Assembly (NCBI GenBank): GCA_009930445.1
Contig: RZYD01000044.1
Coordinates: 1-12,501, forward strand
Length of the DNA stretch: 12,501 nt
Direction of reading: 5' to 3'
DNA from: Bacteroidia bacterium
GTDB lineage: Bacteria > Bacteroidota > Bacteroidia > Bacteroidales > BM520
How positions within the stretch are numbered: the first letter of the stretch is position 1; every line of letters starts with the position of its first letter. Of this stretch, positions 6,666-12,501 are shown in pieces. The notes beneath the pieces are model-generated. The model did no database searches. It was not told the DNA's origin and saw nothing but the letters and a program-made list of their open reading frames with translations. The translations under genes and the position numbers were made by a program.

Positions 6666-7882
6666 TTTTTTAGAAGTTTATTATACAGTTGAATATGGGA
6701 TTGCGCTATGATGGAACTATCAAAGTTTTCGACACAATGTTTTCGTGCATTCTTTCCCAATGCTTCCGGGTTGTTATTTAATACCCATTGTATTCCTTCG
6801 GCCAATGATTCAGTACTGAAAGGAGAGGCCAGAAATCCGTTTTTAAGGTGGGTGATCAGATCTGCCGGGCCGTTTGTATTAAATGCTACCACTGCTGTAC
6901 CGCAGGCCAAAGCTTCGGTTACAGTTTGTCCAAAAACTTCCTGACGGCTCGGAACCACCATGACATCAGCAGCGCTATATAAGTAGTTGAGCATCCTATG
7001 ATTGTGAATGTAAGGGTAATGAATTATAGAAAATTTTTGTTTGTGAAGTTTTGTTGTTGAACCAAATACAATAAGTTGGAAGGATTTGCTGTCAAGATGA
7101 CTGAGTCCCTCCAGCAGGAGGTCAAACCCCTTAAGTGGATTACTTGTTGCGCCCATAGCGCCGAAAAGAATGATAGTCTTTTCCCGGTTTGCCTGAATTG
7201 CGTTTCGCGCTTCATTTTTCTCCAGGGGAACAAATGCTGTGGTATCAATTCCATTGGGAATAACAGTGACCGTGTGATATTGCGTAATCGGTGATTTTAT
7301 TAATGTATCGCGCAGCCATGTGCTAGGGGCGATAATTTGAAGGTCGGGATGTGCATCAAAAAATGCCTGTTTTCGTTGAAAAACACGATAGCTTAAATCG
7401 TTAGGGGTATGATGGCGAAAGAGTGGGCAGTTGCCACATCTATCAAAAAGTCGTTCACATTCCCCCGGATAGCTGCATCCTCCGGTTATTGGCCAGAAGT
7501 CATGAAGCGTCCAGACGACTGGACGTGAAGGAATTTTTTCGGGAGCAAAATCCATATATCCTCCCTGCATCCAGTTGAAGTGAACAATATCTGGTTGCGC
7601 TTTTTCAATCTGCCTGTAAAGTAAGTTTGAGGTCAGTTTTGCCGGGAAGTAAGTATTTCGCGTGTAGGTATGCGCATATCCTGCTGCAAAATCAAGATAA
7701 GGCTGTATCGGGACCAAGGGGTTCACCCATGGCGAAAAAAAGGTAGTCCGACTTTTTTTATTCCTTTGCTGTGTGAAAAGCATTGTTTCAGGAATATGCT
7801 TTTTTAAAGCTTCATATAGACGCAATACGGCTTTAGCAGCTCCGCCTTTTTTGTAGTATGTGTTAAATAACACCGGTTTCAT
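6662..7882 (-). CDS. GT4 family glycosyltransferase with a Cys4 cluster
   Basis: A 406-residue GT-B enzyme, first gene of the glycosylation cluster. The N-terminal half has a GGAAKAV glycine loop (13-19), an IVHFNWMQGG segment (99-108), and TLHDFWPITGGCSYPGECER followed by CGNCP. The four cysteines (C136, C142, C149, C152) probably form a structural metal site known from a subset of capsule and colanic-acid-type GT4 enzymes. The C-terminal half has VIPNGID (207-213), the nucleotide-sugar binding domain, and the retaining GT4 EX7E motif EVFGQTVTE (E315, E323), followed by ALACGTAVVAF. It probably adds a hexose during cytoplasmic assembly of a surface glycan. The ATG at 7882 is the natural start: its first residues MKPVLFNTYYKKGGAAKAV are the first beta strand and glycine loop. 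Upstream is an 85-nt gap after the metal-transport operon with a candidate promoter. Confidence 0.88.
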   Translation of the reverse strand: MKPVLFNTYYKKGGAAKAVLRLYEALKKHIPETMLFTQQRNKKSRTTFFSPWVNPLVPIQPYLDFAAGYAHTYTRNTYFPAKLTSNLLYRQIEKAQPDIVHFNWMQGGYMDFAPEKIPSRPVVWTLHDFWPITGGCSYPGECERLFDRCGNCPLFRHHTPNDLSYRVFQRKQAFFDAHPDLQIIAPSTWLRDTLIKSPITQYHTVTVIPNGIDTTAFVPLEKNEARNAIQANREKTIILFGAMGATSNPLKGFDLLLEGLSHLDSKSFQLIVFGSTTKLHKQKFSIIHYPYIHNHRMLNYLYSAADVMVVPSRQEVFGQTVTEALACGTAVVAFNTNGPADLITHLKNGFLASPFSTESLAEGIQWVLNNNPEALGKNARKHCVENFDSSIIAQSHIQLYNKLLKN

Positions 7883-7886
7883 TTGA

Positions 7887-7894
7887 CAAATTTA
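7887..7894 (-). promoter_or_regulatory. Candidate -7 element immediately upstream of the GT4 gene
   Basis: On the minus strand 7894-7887 reads TAAATTTG, an exact TAnnTTTG match. It ends only 4 nt before the ATG, so a transcript from it would be leaderless or nearly so. No -33 TTTG is present at the usual spacing. A 10-bp perfect palindrome, TTGTTAACAA, lies further upstream at 7945-7954 and could be an operator. The element may also be chance in AT-rich DNA. Confidence 0.3.
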
Positions 7895-7967
7895 CATATG
7901 CTTTCCTGTTTTCGTTATGAAATTACGGAAATTATATGAAAATGTTGTTAACAAATAGGTTTTGTAT

Positions 7968-8777
7968 TCAACCTGATCCTTGGATTTTCCTGATTATTCT
8001 CGCTATTCCGAAAATCACAATAAATACCATTACTATGGTTGCACCGGAGGGTAAACTCCAGAAATAGGATAAAAAAAGCCCGGTGACTGCTCCTGTTATA
8101 CTTATTAATGTGCTGTAGATCATAATTTTAAGGTAGTTGTGCGAGAACAGGTTAACGATTGTGGGCGGAATCGTAAGTATGGAAATAACCAAAATGATCC
8201 CTGCAATTCGAATATTAAGTACCAAAATAAGAGCGGAGAACCCCATTAAGATGTAATTGAAAAGCCGTACCGGAAGTTTGTTTGTTTCTGCATAGGCAGG
8301 ATCATAGGAAACAAAGAGTAACGTAGGGTAGAAAAGAATAAAAAAGAATAGTAAAATGGCGTTTGCTGCGGCTAATGCAATCAGGTCGGTACCGGAAACT
8401 ATCAAAATACTTCCAAATAAATACCCTGTCAGATTTGGGGCATATCCCGGCGTAAGGTAGATAAAAATAATTCCCAGGGCCATCCCCAATGACCAGAAGA
8501 TTCCAATGGCGCTATCTTCGCGGATGCGTGTTTTATACGACATGTACTCAATACCCAGTGCCGAAAGGACTCCGAACAGAATAGCCCCCGCCACGGGTGA
8601 TATACCCAGAAAGTAGCCTAAACCTATCCCGCCGAAGGAGCTGTGCGACACCCCTCCGGTGACAAAAACCTTGCGTTTCGAAACGATCCATGTGCCTGCT
8701 ATGCCACTGCTTATACCTGCTAATATGCTGGCAAAAAGCGCTTTAATGAAAAATGCGTATTCCAGTGGGTTATTCAT
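7968..8777 (-). CDS. Zinc/manganese-type ABC transporter permease (ABC-3 family)
   Basis: A 269-residue inner-membrane permease with about eight hydrophobic helices. It forms the transmembrane channel of a divalent-metal importer with the ATPase and binding lipoprotein encoded just upstream. Family marks are the conserved GGVSHSSFGGIGLGYFLG stretch (about 41-58, the SHA/G region of ZnuB/MntB proteins), IRIAGIILVISILTIPPTIV (about 188-207) with its proline-rich end, and a C-terminal WSLPSGATIVM segment. Length is typical (260-290). Its ATG overlaps the ATPase stop by 8 nt (ATGAATAA), showing translational coupling. Zinc versus manganese specificity cannot be decided from the permease. Confidence 0.88.
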   Translation of the reverse strand: MNNPLEYAFFIKALFASILAGISSGIAGTWIVSKRKVFVTGGVSHSSFGGIGLGYFLGISPVAGAILFGVLSALGIEYMSYKTRIREDSAIGIFWSLGMALGIIFIYLTPGYAPNLTGYLFGSILIVSGTDLIALAAANAILLFFFILFYPTLLFVSYDPAYAETNKLPVRLFNYILMGFSALILVLNIRIAGIILVISILTIPPTIVNLFSHNYLKIMIYSTLISITGAVTGLFLSYFWSLPSGATIVMVFIVIFGIARIIRKIQGSG

Positions 8778-9531
8778 GGCTTTGGGTGTGTGTTTTTAAT
8801 ACCGTGTGCGGAATATCTCCGTGGGTGATAATTTGGATCGGACAATTATAGGTGGCAAGTTGTTTTTCTGTTATGATATTGGATGGATGGAAGAAGAGTG
8901 TTTCGTTTACACAGGCAATGGATTTTATATAGTACGAAATGGTCCCTACATCATGGGTGACCAGAATAATTGCTTTCCCTTCTTCATTGAAGGCTTTTAG
9001 GTTTTCATATAATTCATGTTCAAATTTATTGTCGACATAAGTGTTGGGTTCATCCAGTATTAATATTTCCGGATTGGAAGCCAGCGCCCGGCTTAGCAGC
9101 GCGCGTTGCAATTGTCCGCCGCTAATTTCTCCAGCCGGTTTTTTTCGTATGTTCTCAATGCCCATTTTTTTCATCAGAAAATGCGCCCGTTCCCTTTCTT
9201 GCTTTGTATATCGGTGTAACACGGCATTCCCCGAAAGAAAACCTGAGAGTACAATATCGGTAACACTTACAGGAAATCGTTTGTCGAAATCATTTAATTG
9301 CGGTAAATAGCCAATGGTTTTTTCTTTCGAAAGCCGTATTTTATCTCCAAAAATAACTTTTCCACTTTGGGGTTTAATTATACCCAGAATTACCTTTAAA
9401 AGTGTAGTTTTTCCTCCGCCATTTGGTCCGATAACACCAATGTAATCACCCGGGTTAACGGTCAAATTTACGTTTCGTAATACGATCGAATTTTGATATC
9501 CTGCGGTTATGTCTTTGAGTTGAATCAGCAT
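8770..9531 (-). CDS. Zinc/manganese-type ABC transporter ATP-binding protein
   Basis: A 253-residue cytoplasmic ATPase that energises the metal importer. Visible motifs are Walker A GPNGGGKTT (35-43), a Q-loop at Q78 in GYLPQLND, the signature ISGGQ (136-140), Walker B ILILDEP (156-162) with catalytic E161, and the H-loop histidine H193 in VTHD. The C-terminal tail, NCPIQIITHGDIPHTVL, is the His/Cys-containing extension often seen on ZnuC-like proteins of Bacteroidota and may sense metal (inference). The signature has I instead of the canonical L at its first position, a common variant. It starts 2 nt after the binding-protein gene stop and overlaps the permease gene by 8 nt, so all three are one operon. 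Confidence 0.92.
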   Translation of the reverse strand: MLIQLKDITAGYQNSIVLRNVNLTVNPGDYIGVIGPNGGGKTTLLKVILGIIKPQSGKVIFGDKIRLSKEKTIGYLPQLNDFDKRFPVSVTDIVLSGFLSGNAVLHRYTKQERERAHFLMKKMGIENIRKKPAGEISGGQLQRALLSRALASNPEILILDEPNTYVDNKFEHELYENLKAFNEEGKAIILVTHDVGTISYYIKSIACVNETLFFHPSNIITEKQLATYNCPIQIITHGDIPHTVLKTHTQSHE

Positions 9532-9533
9532 CG

Positions 9534-10394
9534 TTAATTTATAAATGCATCGGTTACCTGATGAATCGTTTCACTCCATGCGGAGGAAAGCGGGTCAAAT
9601 ACAATTACCCGTGAACCTGTTTCTTCGGCAATAATATGGGCAAAATTAACATCAAATTGTCGCTGAATAAACATCAGTTGAATCTGGTTTTGTTTCGCCT
9701 GGCCGATGAGAGCATTCAGGTAATCAGGGGAGGGGTCTTTGCCTTGAATTTCAATGGGTATCTGCACGAGATCATAATCACGGGCGTAATAGGAGAGGGC
9801 CGGATGGTAGATTAAAAATGAATTCCCTTTAACTGGTTCTATCGCATTTTGAACGTACTGGTCTACTTCTTCCATTTTTTTCATTATCTGTATGAAATTC
9901 GCTAAAAATTCTTCTTTATTTTCTGGATAATATTTCAAAAGAGCCGCATAGATGTTTTTAACTAGAATAATCGATTGTTTCGGCGACATCCACATATGTG
10001 GGTCGATGCCCTGTTCATTCCCGTGTTTATGCCCGCCCGAAATCGGCGTGATTCCCTGGGTAATGTTGATGATTTTCATTTCCGGATAGTCGCTCGAAAT
10101 GTTGCGCAGTATCGTGAGTTCAAAACCCAGCGCCTCGAGTGAAAAATAGAGTTTTGTTTTTCCTAGCGATTTAAGTTGTTCTGCTGTAGGTTCGTAGGCC
10201 GAAGGTGGCATTCCATCAGGAACCATCGTGTTGATAATAAAATTATCCCCGGTAAGTTCCGAAATGAATTCTGCCAGTGGAAGCACTGTGGTGGTAATAA
10301 TGTGTTTACCGGATTGTTCCCTGTCTGACCCGGCACATCCTGTAACGAAAAAAAATGCAGATACCAAAAGTGATCGCGTAAAAAATGATTTCAT
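9534..10394 (-). CDS. Metal-binding lipoprotein of the zinc/manganese ABC importer (ZnuA/MntA-like, cluster A-I)
   Basis: A 286-residue solute-binding protein. Residues 1-20 are a lipoprotein signal ending in the lipobox VTGC (C20), so the mature protein is lipid-anchored in the periplasm. It captures Zn2+ or Mn2+ and delivers it to the permease. Expected ligands are seen at H133 (GIDPHMW), H197 (LIYHPALSYY) and D267 (VFDPLS). A short HKH loop (122-124) is a reduced form of the ZnuA His-rich loop. The first canonical ligand, the His of the PH-YEP motif, is not present: the region reads DGMPPSAYEPT (60-70), with Ser where His normally stands. As I recall, Bacteroidota relatives often carry a similar His-less version (SPETYEP). 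Metal identity is therefore uncertain and no symbol is given. It is the first gene of the three-gene operon; its start is supported by a promoter-like element and an A-rich AAAGGA leader. Confidence 0.88.
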   Translation of the reverse strand: MKSFFTRSLLVSAFFFVTGCAGSDREQSGKHIITTTVLPLAEFISELTGDNFIINTMVPDGMPPSAYEPTAEQLKSLGKTKLYFSLEALGFELTILRNISSDYPEMKIINITQGITPISGGHKHGNEQGIDPHMWMSPKQSIILVKNIYAALLKYYPENKEEFLANFIQIMKKMEEVDQYVQNAIEPVKGNSFLIYHPALSYYARDYDLVQIPIEIQGKDPSPDYLNALIGQAKQNQIQLMFIQRQFDVNFAHIIAEETGSRVIVFDPLSSAWSETIHQVTDAFIN

Positions 10395-10413
10395 TGTGGT
10401 TATATTTCCTTTG

Positions 10414-10446
10414 CGAAATTAATTGAATGTTTGCAATGCTAAACAA
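10414..10446 (-). promoter_or_regulatory. Candidate promoter of the metal ABC transporter operon
   Basis: Minus strand: TTG at 10446-10444, 22 nt, then TAATTTCG at 10421-10414, one base off TAnnTTTG. The leader would be about 15-20 nt. It interleaves with the plus-strand amylase promoter at 10430-10462. An AT-rich 8-bp palindrome, AATTAATT, overlaps the -7 element and could be part of a metal-responsive operator, but no recognisable Zur, Fur or MntR box is evident. Confidence 0.45.
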
Positions 10447-10462
10447 CAAAATCCTATCTTTG
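10430..10462 (+). promoter_or_regulatory. Bacteroidota promoter of the GH13 lipoprotein gene
   Basis: TTTG at 10430-10433, 21 nt, then TATCTTTG at 10455-10462: an exact match to both halves of the -33/-7 pattern with standard spacing. Transcription would start near 10468, giving a leader of about 40 nt before the ATG at 10507. It rules against the ATG at 10423, which lies upstream of both elements. Confidence 0.65.
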
Positions 10463-10506
10463 TTAAAAAGAACATCCTGATATTTTATCACCAACGCAAT
10501 AAAGTT

Positions 10507-11901
10507 ATGACACGATTTGTACAACTATTTTCCCCGCATGTGATTTATATCGCAATAGGGATCCTGCTGGCAGGAATATTTTTGTTTTCCTGTAAAACTC
10601 CCGACTCACCATCTGCTGATCTTCCCGACAAAACCCGTGTGATTCATCCGGACTGGTCGAAGAATGCCACCATTTATGAAGTCAATATACGGCAGTATTC
10701 TGAAGACGGCACTTTTGAAGCCTTTACACGTTCTATTCCAAGGCTGAAGGAAATGGGAATTGATATTCTTTGGTTGATGCCGGTGTATCCGATAGGCGAA
10801 AAGAACCGGAAAGGACCGCTGGGAAGTTATTATGCAGTTCGTGACTATCAAGGGTTGAATCCTGCGTTTGGAAATGCAACAGATTTTCATGCGTTGATTG
10901 AGGTAGCGCACGCCCACGGCATGAAAGTGATTCTTGATTGGGTCGCAAACCATACCTCCTGGGATCATCCATGGATAATTGACCATCCCGATTGGTATAC
11001 CCGGGATGAATCCGGAAATATGGTGGCTCCTTTCGATTGGACTGATGTCGCCGATTTGAATTATGATAATCCGGAAGTGCAGGATGCGATGCTTGATGCT
11101 TTGCGTTATTGGGTGAATGAATTTGATGTGGATGGGTATCGGTGTGATGTCGCTGGTATGGTTCCTGTTGAATTCTGGAACCGTGCCCGCAAAGCGCTTG
11201 ATGCCATTAAGCCTGTTTTTATGTTGGCTGAAGCCGAAGAGCCACATTTACTTGTTGATGCTTTTGATATGGAATATGGCTGGGAGTTTCATCATATTAT
11301 GAATTATGTAGCAAAAGGTGACCTGAATTGTGATTCGATTGAAGCCTATTTTGTGCGGCAATCTGAACGAAAACCCTCAGGTGCTTATAAAATGAATTTT
11401 ACCTCCAATCATGATGAAAATTCATGGAATGGTACTGTTTGGGAACGTTTGGGTGATGGGGCTTATGCTTTTGCTGTGCTTTCCGCAACTGTTCCGGGAA
11501 TGCCTTTGGTTTATACCGGTCAGGAAGCAGGGCTTGACAAACGGCTTGCGTTTTTCGACGCTGATCCGGTACAATGGCAGCAGCATCCTTTCATTGATTT
11601 GTATTCGACTCTTTTTACGCTAAAACATAATAACCAAGCCCTTTGGAATGGTGATTTTGGAGGTCCGCTACAACGTTTGTCTGCTTCTAATCCGGCTGAA
11701 TTATTTGCTTTCACTCGCGAAAAACAAGGGCAGAAAGTGGTGGTTATGCTGAATCTCTCAGCCAGCAAGGGTACTTTTACCATTCATGATGAGCGTCTTG
11801 CTGGCAGATATACGGATTTGTTTACTGGTGATATGGTTGAGATGACTTCTAAAGAAGAAATACAATTGGAGCCATGGGCGTATCAGGTTATTTATAAATA
11901 A
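10507..11901 (+). CDS. GH13 alpha-amylase-family lipoprotein
   Basis: A 464-residue secreted glycoside hydrolase acting on alpha-glucans, probably starch or maltooligosaccharides. Residues 1-29 are a lipoprotein signal with lipobox LFSC (C29). The (beta/alpha)8 barrel follows, beginning NATIYEVNIRQYSEDGTF. All four GH13 regions are present: region I DWVANH (144-149), region II GYRCD with nucleophile D214, region III LAEAEE with acid/base E242, and region IV SNHDEN with transition-state stabiliser D303. After VYTGQEAG comes a small C-terminal beta domain (about 365-464, ending PWAYQVIYK). Region III lacks the usual Gly before Glu (AE rather than GE). A longer frame from 10423 exists, but its extra 28 residues break the signal peptide and lie upstream of the promoter. 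No SusC/SusD, regulator or second amylase is next to it, so it is not in a visible polysaccharide utilisation locus. Exact substrate is not determinable. Confidence 0.9.
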   Translation: MTRFVQLFSPHVIYIAIGILLAGIFLFSCKTPDSPSADLPDKTRVIHPDWSKNATIYEVNIRQYSEDGTFEAFTRSIPRLKEMGIDILWLMPVYPIGEKNRKGPLGSYYAVRDYQGLNPAFGNATDFHALIEVAHAHGMKVILDWVANHTSWDHPWIIDHPDWYTRDESGNMVAPFDWTDVADLNYDNPEVQDAMLDALRYWVNEFDVDGYRCDVAGMVPVEFWNRARKALDAIKPVFMLAEAEEPHLLVDAFDMEYGWEFHHIMNYVAKGDLNCDSIEAYFVRQSERKPSGAYKMNFTSNHDENSWNGTVWERLGDGAYAFAVLSATVPGMPLVYTGQEAGLDKRLAFFDADPVQWQQHPFIDLYSTLFTLKHNNQALWNGDFGGPLQRLSASNPAELFAFTREKQGQKVVVMLNLSASKGTFTIHDERLAGRYTDLFTGDMVEMTSKEEIQLEPWAYQVIYK

Positions 11902-12361
11902 TTGACTCAAGTTTTGTACTTTCCTTTTCGCTTCACGTTTACTAACGAATAGCCAATATTCAATAAACCGGAAGTAATTTTCAATGTAGTAGGAAAACCA
12001 AAGAGTTGAATATTCAATATTCCCTAATGATTATTTTTTATTGGAGAGAATTCAAACAGACGAATATCCAACCTTTACGTAAATGAAGGCAAAAAAAGTA
12101 AAACCATAAATATTCAGCATGGGAAGGATACATTTTCCCGATTATTAACCCCTTGATAAATCGACGCGCCTTTATTGCACGGGGTAGTTGTTCATATTCA
12201 CTGCCATCATGGCTATGGAGTATTGCGATTCTTCCGACCCGATCGACAATTGAGGAGCATGAAATCCTATGCTATTCAAATAAATAACCTGAACACCTAC
12301 CCGATAACCTGCTACGATCAAACATGTTATGAATGATGATGTAGGAGACTTAAGTGACTGA
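11902..12361. other. 460-nt AT-rich intergenic stretch with repeated AATATTCA-like words and no supported gene
   Basis: No open frame here has a credible start, composition or family match. The left part is AT-rich and carries AATATTCAAT at 11955-11964 and 12009-12018, the second inside a perfect 12-bp palindrome TTGAATATTCAA (12006-12017), with looser variants near 12063 and 12110. A weak 6-bp hairpin (GGGAAG/TTTCCC, one G-U pair) lies at 12121-12139. From about 12170 to 12345 the composition is more balanced, and a minus-strand frame ending at 12172 reads for about 70 codons out of frame with the adjacent Nudix gene, so it may be a coding remnant or chance. No clear terminator follows the amylase gene. 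Confidence 0.5.
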
Positions 12362-12501
12362 TTAATCAAATATTTTTTTCTCCAATATAATTTCTTCCGG
12401 GCTTTTTTGTAGTCGACGGGCAATGGGCTTGTCGGCATCGGAAAGATCATATTTTGCCAGGTCACCCAAAGCTACCCATTCCATTTTTTGATGGCTGTGA
12501 A
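12362..12501 (-). CDS. C-terminal fragment of a probable Nudix (MutT-like) hydrolase
   Basis: Minus strand, reading from 12499 to the TAA at 12364-12362: 45 residues, with the N-terminus beyond the right edge. The fragment reads HSHQKMEWVALGDLAKYD, then LSDADKPIARRLQKSPEE. The pattern (M-x-W-V/L, two residues, then D/E-L, aromatic, and finally A-D-x-P-I-x-x-x-L) is the usual end of MutT/8-oxo-dGTPase-type Nudix proteins, which hydrolyse oxidised or damaged nucleoside triphosphates. The catalytic Nudix box is outside the window, so the family call rests on the tail only. A longer overlapping frame (12172-12465) is judged a shadow. Confidence 0.55.
   Translation of the reverse strand, partial: HSHQKMEWVALGDLAKYDLSDADKPIARRLQKSPEEIILEKKIFD

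Noticed and set aside
7957..7974. AGGTT/AACCT hairpin at the end of the permease gene as a terminator
   Set aside because: Only 5 bp, overlaps the stop codon and lacks a following T tract on the minus strand.
10423..10506. N-terminal extension of the GH13 protein from an upstream ATG at 10423
   Set aside because: It lies upstream of the best promoter match and would place 28 polar or basic residues before an otherwise standard lipoprotein signal.
10606..11247. 213-residue minus-strand frame inside the GH13 gene
   Set aside because: Lies antisense to the conserved catalytic regions of a clear GH13 gene; composition explains its length.
12172..12465. 97-residue minus-strand frame at the right end
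   Set aside because: Its first part overlaps the Nudix C-terminus in another frame, and the translated sequence matches nothing I recognise; at most the 12172-12345 part is a remnant.

Overview
The window looks like chromosomal DNA of a Bacteroidota member, probably order Bacteroidales/Marinilabiliales (the order is a guess). Three things point there. There is a PorQ-type component of the type IX secretion system, which is confined to this phylum. Several gene starts lack a clear Shine-Dalgarno but lie just downstream of the phylum's promoter pattern (TTTG or TTG, about 21 nt, then TAnnTTTG). The small conserved protein at 1027-1560 also looks like a Bacteroidota family. No rRNA, tRNA, CRISPR array, insertion sequence or phage gene was seen.

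Layout, left to right. (1) Positions 1-731, minus strand: most of a class IV (PLP fold-type IV) aminotransferase whose C-terminus lies beyond the left edge. (2) Positions 732-1026: a divergent intergenic region with a promoter for each side, two inverted repeats and a stretch resembling a dispersed intergenic repeat. (3) Positions 1027-2697, plus strand: a conserved hypothetical protein, then porQ. (4) Positions 2702-7882, minus strand: five tightly packed glycosylation genes, transcribed as GT4 glycosyltransferase, GT2 glycosyltransferase, a large GT-C-like membrane protein with C-terminal TPRs resembling eukaryotic TMTC O-mannosyltransferases, a dolichol-phosphate-mannose-synthase-like GT2, and a DUF2304 membrane protein. 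(5) Positions 7968-10394, minus strand: a complete zinc/manganese-type ABC importer (binding lipoprotein, ATPase, permease) with overlapping or nearly abutting genes. (6) Positions 10507-11901, plus strand: a GH13 alpha-amylase-family lipoprotein, divergent from the metal operon and sharing a compact bidirectional promoter region with it. (7) Positions 11902-12361: about 460 nt without a convincing gene. (8) Positions 12362-12501, minus strand: the C-terminal end of a probable Nudix (MutT-like) hydrolase entering from the right edge.

The most interesting region is the glycosylation cluster. A polyprenyl-phosphate-sugar synthase-like enzyme next to a TMTC-like GT-C protein with TPRs is the gene pair expected for lipid-linked-sugar-dependent glycosylation of exported proteins or glycans. 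It lies tail to tail, 4 nt apart, with porQ, whose product belongs to the machinery that attaches secreted proteins to anionic LPS. The functional link is inference. The metal-binding lipoprotein is also unusual in lacking the first canonical metal-ligand histidine.
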